Assembly: GCF_000264995.1 (NCBI RefSeq)
Contig: NW_006767437.1
Coordinates: forward strand, 1,484,659-1,548,658
Direction: 5' to 3'
Length of the DNA stretch: 64,000 bases
Source of the DNA: Punctularia strigosozonata HHB-11173 SS5
Taxonomy: Eukaryota; Basidiomycota; Agaricomycetes; Corticiales; Punctulariaceae
Positions within the stretch are counted from its first letter, which is position 1; every line of letters starts with the position of its first letter. Below the pieces are notes generated by a model. It was not told the DNA's origin and did not search any database. It saw only the letters and a list, made by a program, of their open reading frames with translations. Both the position numbers and the translations under genes were made by a program. This document shows, in pieces, positions 22,484 through 35,374 of the stretch.

Positions 22484-24084
22484 GGTGAAATTAATGATCG
22501 TTTAGCTGGGAGGGCGTGAAATCGAAACTCACCGCAGTTACTTATAGAGAATGCCGGTGGCCTAAGTATCAGAGGAAGCCACTGAGAGGGGGGGGAGGTG
22601 TGGGCGATGGTAGAGTGGCGAGGTGGTCAGAACACAGGTTCGTTCAGCCAGGCGTTCTTTGTCCTCTTCTGGCCACGTGATCGTGATTCATTATGATCAC
22701 CATTCAAGGAAGGGTGTTGGCCCGGTGGTGGCCGCGATCCACGAGGCGATCCGCGAAAATGGCCAATTGTGGAGATGAATGGAGGTCGGTTCCACGTCCA
22801 TTTCGAACTCCCGGGCAGAAGGCAACATCGTCGTCGCGTCTGTGGCGGCCGTGTGATTCATTATCAAACGCTCCGAACGTGTCTCGAAAGTAAGATTCGT
22901 TCACCAACAGCCGATCAAGTTCAGTGTCGAGCCAAGGCACAGTCAGGCAAGACCATTTGAATACAACGATGTATAGAAACACTGCAACGGCGCGTTGACT
23001 CTCATATGACTGGCCTGCGAAACACAAGTATCCTCGTCGCAAGCTACAACAAGCAATTTGAATGATAACGATCAGCATCATGTGACCGTGATTTGCTCTG
23101 ACAACGACAATGTCAACTGGCAGTGGGCAGTGGAAAGGGGTTCGGTTCGCCGACCCAATCCTCGCCTGGTTTGTTGCTTGTAACTTCAAACGATTTCGGG
23201 AACGGTTGATCCAGCGATAAGCAGTATGGCGCGAAATATTGAGGCTGCTGTGACAAAACAGCCAAACATTGAACATTGTTAAACTCACGTGCGGTTTCAC
23301 TGTGGCCGCAAATCCTCGCCAAGCTCGGAATGACCGCATAGCGACCGTCTTTACTACTAGTAATTGCTACACAGTTGGCCTGAGGGTACAATGTGGCCTG
23401 GATTCACAACATGCCAACATTTGCAATAGCGACTTGTCTTTCTGCTCTTGGAGCTCTTTTGGCTTCGTCTTTCTCAACGTCAGGCTTTCGCACGCGTACC
23501 CCGGGACATTACCTCTGGTCTGTGTGTGCTCCTCGCGCTTACTACCCACGTATTCAGTGGAGAATCACCCTGGCGATACCGAGTTTGAGTCAGACCTCTG
23601 CATGATAGTACGTCTTCTGCTCAAGGAGTCTCCAAACGTGCTTGAATTTGTGACTACGATTGTCCCGAGGTCTCGCGTTGATAGGGCCTTTTCAGTCCTT
23701 GTTGGTCATGTTTCATGGTTGCCACAAATGCGATGGCTAGCCGGCTTGCCATGTTTTGAATGGTCCACTTGTAGCCTGGCCCACCCGCATCTTGCAATGT
23801 CTCACTGCGTCAACATGCTCACTTGGCTTGGCCATGTCTCCCAGTCAGCTCGCTGCCGCCAGCTATGGCTCTGCGAATGGCCATGTCGCCCATTCATGCC
23901 ACGACTACCACACCAGCGCTCGCAGTATATAACGAGCAACTTTTTGCAGCAGCATAACAGTATCACAGCCTTTCGATCCTCCTCTACTTCAACCCACCCT
24001 GAACTCCACATAAACTCACTTCGAGTGCGTCCCCGGATCCTTGATTTCTCCTGATTGGCTGCTCACACGTCGGCAGTAGACGCC
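22484..24084. other. Intergenic, nothing firmly recognised
   Basis: About 1.6 kb upstream of the FunK1 start. Long frames exist on both strands (for example 22704–23339 minus) but show no family motifs and no intron logic. A run of ten G's (22590–22599) lies just upstream of the kinase. Confidence 0.45.
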
Positions 24085-24321
24085 ATGCCCTCCTCGAACC
24101 AGAATGCGCCCCCGTCGTTCCCCAACACCCCTTACCACAATCTGTGCAGAAAATGCGGGCATTACAACGATCCCCAGACGAGGGTGGGCAATCACACCTG
24201 CGCGAAATGCCATGAATTTTACGTCGTGGACGAACTCATGTCCGCGGGCGCGCAGAAGCACTACAAACGGCTGGAGAGAGAGCACGACAGGCGTCGTGGA
24301 GGGCTTGATCTGCAGCGGTGA
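24085..24321 (+). CDS. Small four-cysteine zinc-ribbon-like protein
   Basis: A 78-codon frame from ATG 24085 with NLCRKCGHYNDPQTRVG and then TCAKCHEFYVV: two CxxC knuckles about 18 residues apart, followed by a Lys/Arg-rich tail. This resembles a zinc ribbon or a short RING-less zinc knuckle. No intron is needed. The frame is short, so it rests on the Cys pattern and composition. Function unknown. Confidence 0.5.
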   Translation: MPSSNQNAPPSFPNTPYHNLCRKCGHYNDPQTRVGNHTCAKCHEFYVVDELMSAGAQKHYKRLEREHDRRRGGLDLQR

Positions 24322-24872
24322 ACACCATAGGTTGAAGCTCTCGTCAAGCTCACGTTGCGTCCTTGTGATCCGTAGCATTCGAATTCGGAAGTCTACTCTA
24401 GTACCTTCCTGTTACTAAATATATTTCTGCTTTCACAATGTGATCATGCACGGCAGCTCTCGCGGTGTTCATTCCATTTCTTAAAGGGACGCAAGCGGGA
24501 TAAACATCTCCCCAGGTCAAGAAACGCGACGCTCCCCATTACTGCCACAGCTAATCGAAGGCCTTATCCTTTATCATGGCCAGAACACTAATGTGATACT
24601 GAGATCCAAAGCGAGGTCTTTTTGTCTTCGTGATAGTTATTAAGAGTGCGATATACTAATAGTTACATGCGATTACCGACTTGTAACCAAGTTATGAGAT
24701 ATCGGTCCATGATTGACAATGCATCGCTAGACCATGGAAAGGATTGTATGAGTCGAGAGCAAGATATATAGGACAGCGCCAGTTATCGAGAGCATAATTA
24801 GATAACCAACCGAACATCATCTATCGATGAACTTGGAGGGGCACGAAGCGCCTTAGCGAAGCTGCAGCCCGT
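24322..24872. other. AT-richer intergenic stretch
   Basis: About 550 bases with lower GC than the surroundings and no coding signal. It lies downstream of both neighbouring genes, so it probably holds their 3' ends. Confidence 0.5.
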
Positions 24873-26737
24873 TTACTGGATCTTGAAGCCGCCAGCACGC
24901 GCCATCACGTTCTCCGGGTCGACCGTCGCGCGGATCTGCTGCAGACGGGGCAAGTTCTGGCCGTAGAACTGCTCGACCGGGGTCTGGGGCTGGGCGTAGT
25001 TGGGGTAGATGATCTGCGTCGACACGTTCTGTCCCGCATCGAGCGCGGCCTGGATGAGCGCGTTGGTCGAGTTGGCGAGCGACTCGAACATGAAGTCGTT
25101 CAGCGAGGGGTCGTTCCAGGTGTACTCGAGGTTGGGCGGGAAGAGGACGTGCTCGGAGCTGTGCGGCGTCGCGGATTCAACGGCGGTGTCCCAGTAGGAC
25201 TTGATGAACGGCTCGACGGTCCAGGAGCCGAAGAACGTCGGGTCGAGGGCTTCGAGCTGTGGGCCGAGGGTGTCGCGCTGGTTCTGGAAGGCCTTCACGA
25301 CACTGAGCGGGTGGCCCTCAACGGCGAGAGTAGAGTAGCGGGTGCTATACCGAGAGTTGAGCATATCGCTAGGTACTAGATACGGGGGCACTTACCGCTC
25401 GCCATTAAGGAAGGTGATGGTCTGGAGAGAGGCGCTCGTGAAGTTGTCGAAGGTACGCAGGAAGAAGTCGGACTGATTCTGGCGCGGGAAGCTGAACAAC
25501 AGGGTAAGCAAGAGATGATCGCCGGATCGCAACCACGTCGGGCGTACCTCAAGAACTTCTCGAAGACGGCGGGCGGCTCTGGAGTCTCCGCGTTGTAGTG
25601 CAGAACCAAAACCTCGAAAGACTATACAAAGGCAGGATTTATTAGCACCGAAACACGTTCATTTGAAGAAAAACGCACCGAGTTGCTGCCGCGAGCGAAC
25701 GTGCCGACAACTTGCGCCTTCACGTCCGTGTTGTTCTCCGAGAAGTCAGCGAGAGCTTCTGCGACCTCGTCGGATACACCAGGTTGGGTGTAGATGGTGC
25801 CGGCCCAGACCTTGTTAGTCTGGTTGTACCCGCGCGTCTGGAATTTGGTCACCAGACCGAAGTTGTTGAGGCCACCTTTGAGCGCGAAAAATACGTCGGG
25901 GTTGCTTTCGGCGGTGACGTTGTTGATGGACGAGTCCTTGGGCGAGATCCAGGTGTAGGAGACAACGTTGTCGATGGCCAGCGCATGCTCGTTAGAAATC
26001 CACGAGTATCCACCACCGAGCGAGATACCTGCGACGCCAACGGTAGCGAAGCGACCACCGACAACGTTCACGCCCTGGGGTACGGTCTGGGCGAAGACCT
26101 GGTCCCAGGTCTGGCCAGCACCGATATTGACCAGCGCAACCTGGTTGTTATCTCCAGGTGCAGGGATGACCGTGACTTCGTCGAAGCGCCGGAGGGCGAC
26201 GAGCACGCCGGTGGTGGACGAGAAGCCGGCATTCCTATCCGGGAGAAAAGAAGTCAGCTTCCGTTTTCGGATAACTGGACGTCGGAAAAGGCGACTAACA
26301 GATTGTGGCCACCACCCATGATACCGAAAACGGCATTCGAGTGCTCGCGCAGAGACGTCATCTAGTGAAGACGCCGGCGCAACGTGAGCACCATGAACGG
26401 ATGCATTGGCGCAAGACGCTTACCACTATCGCGGCATCTTCATCGGATCCGGGCTCAACGACGCACGTTGCGTTCGCGCGGTTGAAAAAACTCGCTGGCA
26501 GAGTGATATCGGCGGTGTACTCCGTAGTATCTGTCGAGGTAAGCGCGTTAACATCGTCGCACGCAGCGCCGACGAGACCATAGGCAACTCACTGGGGTAG
26601 AACACCTCGGACGCGCTCGAAATTTTGCTCGCGATGTCAGCACATGCGGCAGCGTTGTCGTCGGTCGCGTTCTGCGCGGAGGCGAGTCCACCGGCGAAGG
26701 CCGCAAGAAGGGCAGGAAGCAAGAAAGCGCGTGCCAT
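24873..26737 (-). CDS. Secreted FAD-linked oxidase (BBE/PCMH-type)
   Basis: Start ATG 26737 with a clear signal peptide (MARAFLLPALLAAFAGGLASA). About seven exons of the FAD_binding_4 fold: MGGGHNL in the pyrophosphate loop, VNIGAGQTWDQVF, VVGGRFATVGVAGISLGGG, SWISNEHALAIDNVV, ALKGGLNNFGLVTKF. The C-terminus ends RATVDPENVMARAGGFKIQ, typical of berberine-bridge-like oxidases. These enzymes oxidise alcohols, sugars or polyketide/terpenoid intermediates using O2, with FAD held by the His in the GGGH loop. Several N-glycosylation sites (NAT, NQT, NNT, NST) fit secretion. It lies about 2 kb outside the first cluster P450, so membership in the pathway is possible but not shown. Confidence 0.85.
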
Positions 26738-28725
26738 GAGGTCTTGAAAGTGCCCGGTGTCGCTGAGCTCGATGAATGCTCGAAGCAGCGCTCCCTGCTT
26801 CTTAACCTTGCTCGCCCCTCGCAGAGAACATCGGCCAGAGGGGCGCCAAAGCGTCCCCTCCCCAAATCGAGTGGTGGGCGGGCCAATGCAAAGTGCTAGC
26901 GGTCTCCTAGGCTACATCGGTGAAGAGAGTGTACCGCTCTCACGGAACGCGTCTCGATGTGGGGCACTACGCTTGCGAGAGGAGGATGAGCAGGGCGGGG
27001 CACAGTCGAGGCGTCATTCCGACTCTGCGGGATCCGGCGTCCGCGCAGAAACCCCGAATAACGGGTGCGTATTTTCGCTCCTTTCCATAAAGAGAGGTCT
27101 GCGGTGTATTGCAAAGTGGCTTGCCGACGGAGAACATCACGGACGACGAGCTAAAGGCAGCGTCGCAGTGACAGCCGCTGGGAGAAGCATCATGAATCAT
27201 GGTGGCGGTGCGACCGCCATTCGCTCACGTCACATCTCCCCGAGCGCTTCTTTCCATCGTGCGTAACCAACCGCCGGCGCAGTCCTCGTTTTCCGGTGCT
27301 ATAGTGCTTTAACTTGCAAGCTCATTCGTCTCTAATCTTTGCGTGTGCGCTCCGCATGGATCGAACCTTGCTATTCAAATCTATCCTATATTTACCTCGT
27401 TAGTCGTATCAAGAGACGGCACCCTCAAATGTTCTGCATCTGCATCATCGCCCACGCCAAAATTCTGCGTCATCGGTCAAGAACGTAACCTACGACGTCG
27501 CGCGTGGGTTACGTAGACAAGTCACATCAAAGGGATCATTCTACGGCCCGATTACGACGACGACTGCGACTAAAGGAGCCCCGGTCCCCCCACATCAAAA
27601 CATGTAGCAGGCACAGTCGCGCGCGGAGAATGTACCGCTTCACTCAGCTGCATCCTATACTATCATGTGCGGTGTCTCACCGGGCTTGACGAGCGTCCGC
27701 ATATGCCGCACGCGTGTATCCTACAACGACGGCCTAGATCCCCCAGTGTCGCGAGCTTTGTTCCAGCACTCGAGCGTGCACATGGACGGCGTTTGACATG
27801 CATTGCGCGACCTCGAACGCAAATTCGCGACGGCCGGATTTACAGATGACGACAAATTCATCAGAAGGGGACTGCGATCGTGTCCGGGCCGGCGCGCCAG
27901 AGATTTGCCTACTGTACCTGGATCGTACATAGCTTCACCGAATCGGCGCTGGAACGAGCACGAGGCTTTCATTCAAAGCCTTCCTATACTCCCGGAGATT
28001 TCATCGGGAGCAGGTCTAAACTTGCTCATGTCTCTATATGCGGGGGCAGATCCTCATACAGCGGCTACAAGGCGAAGCAAGCAACTTGCGGCATTGTCGG
28101 GAAGGTTTTCTCAATACATACACATACAAAAAAAGCTTCCGCAAGATGGGTTCAGGGCGTCAGGCTTTCAAGAACAGCACTCTACCCCACGTTTTCCCAT
28201 CAGGAACTATTTGACCGACCAACCTTGCGCGCGGAGTCTGTCACAGTCGCTACGCTGCGAGTGGTGACCTCATGATCACCGGTTGCCACAGAATCGACGT
28301 ATCTCGCGGGCTGTTGGTAAGCATCCAGAATTACCTCAACCGCCACGGACCGCGGGTCAAATCAGCAGGGGGGCGCATCTGGGTGCAGTCTCGCCCCTGC
28401 GCCGTTGGGAAGATTTGTGCACATAAACTGGGCGTGCAACCTCTCTCCGCCGGCCGTAGCACAGATCCCTCTTTTTTGTCTTGCATACCGCGCGTGACTC
28501 GTCGGTCCGCGCGACTTACGGTGCTTTGGTTGGTGCTCGAACTGCGTTCTCCACAGGTAAGGGAATGTCACCGCCTTATTTGGAGAAGAATACAATGTGA
28601 TAAGAAACGATAGACTATAACGACCCCTGCATGGGACCTCGTGTACACCGGTCTACTGATGCGATGCGTTGAGGAACACACGACGGGACTAACAACCAAC
28701 GTTGGATCAAGCGTTACGCTCGCGC
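26738..28725. other. 2-kb gene-free stretch at the left border of the cluster
   Basis: No domain, repeat or spliceable frame was recognised on either strand. It separates the FAD-oxidase promoter from the 3' end of the first cluster P450. Confidence 0.5.
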
Positions 28726-30629
28726 TCAGATGGCCTTGGGCTTCAGCTTGACGAGCTGGTCACCGAACGGCATGCTGAGCGGCGTCCCGAACGTCGCGAG
28801 GTTCTGGCGGCAGACGGGCTTGTCCATGCCCGCGGTCTGGTGCGGAAGGAAGCGAGACAGGCCGGTGAGGCCGGCGTGCTCGATGTCGAACGCGTGCAGG
28901 AGCCAGATCACGACGCTCTTGATCTCGAACGACGCGAGGTAGCGGCCGGGGCACTGTTAAAACGCGACGGTGAGGAAGAGCGCGGAGGTGCGGGCTGCGA
29001 GGAAGAGGTGACTCACGACGGTCGTGCCGAATCCGAAGGGAACCATGAACCCGGACTTGCTCTCGTCGATCTCGCCGACGTCCTTGCCGTCGACGGAGAC
29101 GAACCGGTCCGGGCGGAACGTGTGCGGGTCCTTGAACGTGTCCTCGCGGAAGTGGGTCGGGCGCATGTACAGGATGATGTTGTCGCCCTTCTGGACGACG
29201 ACGGTCTTGTCCGGCTCGTCGTCGGTGCCCACGGGGAGGAGCATGTCCGTCTCCGCGCGGCGGACGAACATCTGCTTGCCGTGGAAGCGGGTCATCTCCT
29301 TGAACACGCTGTTCAGCAGCGGCAGGTCGCGGTCGAGCGTCTCGAGGTCGTTGAGCATGTCCGCGAACGTCACCGGGCGCTCGACGCCGACGTCACCCTC
29401 GGACTTGGCCACGACGATGGTAGGCGTGCGCGCGCGGAACCCTTGCCACGCGCGCTCGATCTCGGCGGAGAGCTGCGCGTACAGTCCGGTGTGGGCGAGG
29501 ATGCGGGACACGATCCAGAACGAGCCGAGACCGATGTTATCGCCGGCGAACATGTAGAGGTTGACCATCTTCGCAGCGTCGTGCATGTCCATGTCCGGCT
29601 GCTGGTCGATCACCTTGGCAAGGATCTTCATGAAGATCGGCCCGTCGTGGGCTTTGGGGTCGTCTGTCTTCAGGTGCTCGAGCAGCAGCTTATACGTCTC
29701 CTTCCACAGGTGATCGCGACCTACCGTAATACCATGAGCGCCCTATATCGACATGTAAGTGAGAGAGACTCACCCTTAATACCGGCGCCCGCGAGGATCT
29801 TTGGCATGCCAGAGAAGAGGACGGGAAATGCGTCGTGGAACTCGTTGTGCGACTTCCAGAACGGCGTGCCGGCGTAGTTCCTACCGAGAGCCGCCTTGGA
29901 GAAGGCGTTGTAGCTGCAGACAACACATCAGATAGGATCATAATGGCTAAAGGTTGTCTGCGTACATGACGGGGAGGAAGACGTCGGCAAAGCCGATGAC
30001 CTTGCCGTTCGCAAGTTCATCTTTCGTGAAACCAGCCTTGAGTTCCTCAACACCGTTCTGGAATATTTCGTTGAAGCATGCTACAGTAGGCTTGACACTC
30101 CACTTCGTGGTGTCCCTAACGTGAGCGTGAGAAATCCGCACCGCACTTCAACAAGTTCGTTGGCGAACCTGGAGAGTGTCTTGAAAGCGACAGCGTTCGC
30201 GGTCTCTTGAGCTGCAGCTTCCTTCGAGATGTCAAAGATGGCTTGCAGGGAGTCGAACTCGACGTTGCGGATTGAAATGTCACGAGGCCGACGCAGCGCC
30301 CACTTGATGGGGTCCCGGTGAACGATGTACAAAAACCGAACGCCGATAACGTCGACAAAGAAAGCGGGACCGTAACGGCGTCTAACAACGACGTTGTCAG
30401 CCTCGAAGAAGATCTTTCTGGAACTGGACGGCACTTACGCATTCTTAAGCAGGAAACCGTCCGTATCGAGGCCCATGCTCAGCGCACTGCCGATCCATGG
30501 GATCCAGTACGGGGCCACCTTCGGGCGTCCTGGCTCCTTCGGCTGGCGTCGGTGCTGGGCATAGAGCAGGCCGGTGAAGACGACCAGGGCGGTCAGCGTC
30601 AGGGAGGGGGGGAGCCCAAGGAACGACAT
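28726..30629 (-). CDS. Cytochrome P450 (cluster P450-1), CYP7/8-like
   Basis: Start ATG 30629 with an N-terminal membrane anchor (SLTLTALVVFTGLLYA) and a proline-rich hinge leading to APYWIPWIGSAL. Six or so exons. K-helix ExxR is in NSVFKEMTRF, then FRPDRFV as the PERF-like motif, and the heme loop PFGFGTTVV joined across an intron to CPGRYLASFE, giving FxxGxxxCxG with the Cys ligand. The I-helix reads FAGDNIGLGSFW instead of AGxD/ET, so the usual acid–threonine pair is altered. The anchor places it on the ER with a reductase partner. It is divergent from P450-2 with 290 bases between starts. A diterpene oxidation is inferred from context. Confidence 0.87.
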
Positions 30630-30919
30630 GGTCTATAGAAAGTGGCGGGAGCGAATCAGCAGACCCGGTGGCCTTTTAGAAGCTATCATCGGGGCCGGGA
30701 GCCAACGAGAAACGCGATATAGGCAGTGTCAGCATGGGCGAATGACATCGCATGCGGACGTCGCAAGCCAAAACGGGCTTGATATGTGGCTGTGCATGTT
30801 TCCGTTTCGGGCGGTGGTACGGACCCATACCGGCTGGGTGTGCGGGATGGAGGCAGTCATCAACGGTGGGGTTTTATATCTCAGCGGGCGATGGTCGACT
30901 CCCATTCGCATCGCGCGCC
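30630..30919. promoter_or_regulatory. Shared divergent promoter region, P450-1 / P450-2
   Basis: The 290 bases lie between the start codons of two divergent P450 genes. A TATA-like 'ttttatatc' occurs about 45 bases before the plus-strand start. The arrangement suggests joint control; no binding site is proven. Confidence 0.5.
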
Positions 30920-33034
30920 ATGTCGTCCCAGACTCTGCCTCCCCCCCTGGCGTCGGCCGTCAACGCCGTCACCAGCCTCCCCGTCTGGGTCAGCGTCCCC
31001 GCGGGCGTCTGGCTCATCTACCGCCTGGCGCTTTGGCTCGTCACCCCCAAGCCGCTTCCCGGTATCCCCCACTACCCCGTTAGACCGTTTGGAGACCTTG
31101 GACGCGTACTCGCGCACGTCCGCGAAACCGGGTTCCGGTCGACTTGGTTCGGCATCGTCGCCAGGGACCTGGGCCCTATCGGGCAGGTTCAGATGGGACC
31201 TTCGACGAAGATTATCGTCCTGAGCGACATTCAGGAGACGGAGGACATTCTCCTCCGGCGAACCAAGGAGTTTGACCGATCCGACGACATGATCTCTCGG
31301 TAAGTTCGCGATCCACGAGTGCAGCCAGTCTTGAATGCTGACTTCGCCGTCCCGCAGTTTCGACCAGTTCATCCCGCATGGACAAATCGCGTTGAAGACG
31401 GGTGAGCGCTCCAATATTCGCGATGCAGCATCCGTACCGACCCATTCCATGCAGACACCGAGTTCAAGAACCACCGCCGGTTCTTGACCCCTGCCATGAC
31501 CCAGAAATACCTCTCGGCCATGACCCCTGGCATGTCGTGGAACGCGCGCGAGCTGTATCGTTTCTGGGACAAGAAGCGCAACTACTTGAGGGGCGAAGCC
31601 TTTGACCCGACCGTCGACTTCGAGATTTCGATCACCGTAAATTTAGTGCACCTACGCCATGACGTCACCGCTCACCCATCTAAATATAGGACACGCTCTC
31701 TGAGCTCACTTTCGGACAATCCTTCGGACTCGTCTCTCAGCAGGTCAGTTTCATACGCGGTGCCCCGACTCAATGTACTGATCAGCCTGCAGAGGAAATG
31801 GGCAGAGCAGAAGGTGTCAGAACTGAAGGCGCAAGGGATCGAGCCCACCCCGGAGAACATCGTCGGCCCCACCAGTGACATCCACGAGGCGAACAACCTT
31901 CTCTTGAAGGTAAATCATCCTTATCTTTCGACTTCGACTGGTGGCTGAGATCTCTCGCAGTACGCCGGCAAGACCATCAACTCCCTCTTCCCCCGCTACT
32001 ACCACTTCTTCGTCCGCCGCCGCGCGGACTACCGAAAGGCGAAGACTACCGTCTGGAAGTTCCTCGCCGAGAAGATCACGGAGGCGCGGATCAAGGCCGA
32101 AACGAGCGATGTCGAAAACGCCAACTGCGTCGTGGACCTCATCGCCGGTCTCGAACGCCAGGAATCCAATGCGAACATCAAAATGCCCCTCGCGGAGTTC
32201 CAGGACGAGCTCTGGACGTACATGATCGGCGGCACCGAGACCACCGCGGTCGCCCTCCGCTGGGTCGTGAAACTGCTCGCCGCTCACCCGGAGAAGCAGC
32301 GGAAGCTGCACGACGAGCTCGTCAACGCCGGCATCCCCTCCGCCCTCGACGAGGACGCCCCGCTCACGACCTTCGCCGACGTCAACTCGGACAAGACCCC
32401 CTACCTCGACGCCGTCGCCAACGAGATCCTCCGCTTCTCCCGCCTCGCCAACCTCACCACCCGCGAGAGTACGTCCCTCCCCTCTCCCGTCCTCTCTCTT
32501 CACCCTCAGCTCACGTGTACACCCACAGCCCTGACCGACACCGTTATCCTCGGCCATCACATCCCCAAGGGCACCACCATCCTCTTCACCATCACCGGCA
32601 CCTCCTTCTCCGAGACGTCCAAGGATCGCGCGGCGCAGGACGCGCTCGCGAACGTCCGCTCCAAGTCGTCCGTCCGCCGCTTCGGCTACTGGGGCGACGA
32701 CGCGGAGCAGTTCGTGCCCGAGCGCTGGATCGACGCCGACGGCAAATTCGACGCCAAAGCCGGCCCCAACCTCGCGTTCTCCACCGGCCCGCGCGGCTGC
32801 TACGGCCAGAAACTCGCGGTATGCTCGCTACTGCGGTTGGTTGTACTATACGACGCGTGTTGCTCATATGACCGCATCCAGATGTTGGACCTCAAGCTGT
32901 ACCTCGCCATTCTGAGCGCGACCTTCTTCTTGGACAAGGTCCCGGGGCACCTCGACAAGTGGGACATCACGGAGGGCCTGACGCTGTCCCCGAAGTACAG
33001 TCACGTCGTTGTCAAGCGTTGGGACGAGGTCTAA
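30920..33034 (+). CDS. Cytochrome P450 (cluster P450-2), CYP4/86-like fold
   Basis: Start ATG 30920. An N-terminal hydrophobic segment (LPVWVSVPAGVWLIYRLALWL) leads to KPLPGIPHYP. All P450 landmarks are standard: I-helix MIGGTETTAVALRW, K-helix ANEILRFSRL, VPERWIDADG, and the heme loop FSTGPRGCYGQKLA. About eight exons with introns of 50–70 bases; one intron splits the region after the ExxR helix (after NLTTRE), another follows the heme loop. The C-terminus reads LTLSPKYSHVVVKRW. The complete acid–Thr pair and FxxGxRxCxG suggest an ordinary hydroxylase. It faces P450-1 across a 290-base promoter region. Confidence 0.88.
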
Positions 33035-33502
33035 ATCGCATCGCATTGCATTTTTAACGTTGTACTTCATACGCATTATTGTTCTCCGGTGCCAATGTCA
33101 TGTGGAGGAAATCAGTATCACTCATCCACACCATCTGTTATATTCACAAGAATGGGCGCAAGACCGGGCTTAGTACCTGGGTCGTACCGATTACGAGGCT
33201 GATCAAGTTAGTTTATGATGAATTAACACGTGGTGGGCAAGTCCAGTTGCATTCGGCACCTAGCAGACAGCGGCCGGACAATCAATGTCGTTTTAGTAAT
33301 TCACCGCCGCTTGCAGGTATGAATGGCGGCCGTAAAAGCAGTCGTGGCCCGGAGACTCTCGTATCACACCCATATCTGACGACCGAAAGCGTCTCTTGCG
33401 GAGACATCCATCATTCAAGAGGCATCTGTGGTATTACACTATTTCTCATGATACTTCAGTGTCATCATACATTACTCTCCGGAGGCCGGGAGGGTCCTTG
33501 AT
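33035..33502. other. Intergenic between convergent P450-2 and AKR genes
   Basis: About 470 bases holding the two 3' ends. Nothing else recognised. Confidence 0.5.
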
Positions 33503-35038
33503 TCACTGCGGCACGATACCGCCCTTGACCATGTTCCATCCCAGCTGCTCATAGGTCCACCCGAACACGGTACCATCATCGGATAAGGTGTGCACGACAG
33601 AGATTGACTTGTGCATCCCCGGCTTCTTGTGGATCGCGTTCACGGCAGCCATGTCGTCCTCGGATAGTTTAAGAAGCTGTAACGGTTTGCTCAGTCATTC
33701 AAATCAGGTCTGTCGAAAGAACTAGGAATCGACTCGTTGGGGGGGTGAGCGCACCTGGAGGTTAGCTTTCATCCTGTCCTCGTTCTCGGTCTTTGGGATA
33801 ACAGCGGTACCGCGCTGCACTGCCCAGCTCAACAGCACCTGGGCGGGGGTAGCGTTGTGCTTCTCGGCGACCGAGGTGATCGTAGGCTCGGCGAGCAAGA
33901 GCGGGTTCGATTGGCCTGAGAAGTGCGTGTATGAGCAAGAATCGAGATATATGCAAGCGAAAGATGTACCGAGAGGAGAGTAGGCGACGAGAAGGATCCC
34001 CTTTGAGTCACAGTACTCCTTCAACTCGTTCTCGGGCAAACAAGGGTGCATCTCGACCTGGTTAACCGCAGGGACGACGGTCGAGTTTTTGATCAGGTGG
34101 TCCAGTGTCTTGATGGAGAAGTTGGAGACACCGATGCTCTTAACCCTCCCTAAACCACAATATTGTCAAGGCTCACGCGACGCGTCGCGATCGTCTATCA
34201 GGCACCAGGCACTCACCGGTCGCCAGCAGTTTCTCCATTTCTTTCCAAGTCTCGACGTACGTTGGGCTCTCCTCCGGTTGAACGGGGGCTGCTCGGATGG
34301 TAAGGCACGTTCCATAATAGGGTACCAGGGCACAGCGACCTACGATCGAACCAGTTAGTGCCCTTGATTACGGCCTGAGGCCAGTGCATGAGATATCTAT
34401 CACACAGCGTTTCAGAAGGTGCTGTGCACATATCAGAGCGGCGACGTACAGGTCAATGTATTCGGTGTCGAGTCTCTTCAGTGACGCCTCGAAAGCCTCC
34501 TGGACTTTGTGATGTTCGTTGTTCCTGTTCATTATTTGGTCATGTCGATGGAAAAATCAATGGCTTAACTCACGCACCATAGTTTGGTGGCAACATAGAG
34601 CTCTTTCCGCGGAATGCCTGACTCCTTCAACGCCTTTCCGAGGTTTTCCTCATTGGCTACATAACGCGTGAGCCGATGCGGTGGTATATGCATTGGACAT
34701 ACCAGAGATGGACGCCTAAAATAGCTTTCCAGTCAATGCACAGGTCAATGCGGGGGGTTTCACTTGCTCACCGTGTCAAAATGGCGATAGCCGTGCTGTG
34801 TGGCATGTCTTGTCACTCGCATGAGACGCAGTAGACTCGGAAGCCTCTCACCTTTAGCGACTTCCTGACCATCTCTTCGACGCGATCGCCTCCTCCTTGC
34901 GAGTGCATTGAACACCTAAAGTGGGGGCGATGAATGATTGTGACGATCTGAGTCGCGACCGAGCATCGCATACCCCATGCCGATAGCAGGGATCGTCGTG
35001 CCATTGTTCAGCGTGAACGTAGGGACTGTGGACGCCAT
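33503..35038 (-). CDS. Aldo-keto reductase
   Basis: Start ATG 35038 ([20 protein letters not shown]). Exons rebuild the catalytic tetrad of the AKR barrel: Asp and Tyr in GYRHFDTASIYGNEENLG, Lys in ELYVATKLW, and His in [11 protein letters not shown]. Later come [39 protein letters not shown], and the NADPH-binding block [15 protein letters not shown]. The C-terminus ends [16 protein letters not shown]. At least nine introns, several near 50–60 bases, making it one of the most intron-rich genes here. AKRs reduce aldehydes and ketones with NADPH; in this setting reduction of a diterpene ketone or aldehyde made by a P450 is the likely role. No AKR is part of the known pleuromutilin set. Confidence 0.85.
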
Positions 35039-35374
35039 GGTGCAGGGTGTAGCTGATTGCGCACTCTCGCAGTTCTCTCTCGATGCCTTTCACACGTCTT
35101 TACTTATTGTATTGATGGCTGAGATCATGCATATGCCCCCTACGTCAGCAGGTGGACTTGCACAGTGGAAGAAGCACGCCGTCGTTGACCGTTTGAGGAA
35201 ATCGTGGGGACGCGTGGGGGCCTAGTTTAAGATTACGATCTGGTGTACATACATTCTAGCAGGTAGAGAATGCAGATTGCGACTGAAGAAGCATAGTTCG
35301 GTGCGATGCATTGCGAGGTAGGTCTAGAACGGACATACCGTGCAACCGCGGATAACTGGCGTGGATAGTTTATC

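Noticed and set aside
22704-23339. 211-codon minus-strand frame
   Set aside because: No conserved domain, odd composition and no support from splice structure.
28702-29877. 391-codon plus-strand open frame
   Set aside because: Antisense to P450-1 exons, which carry the ExxR and heme motifs on the minus strand.
31817-32560. 247-codon minus-strand open frame
   Set aside because: Antisense to P450-2, where the I-helix and ExxR helix are clear on the plus strand.
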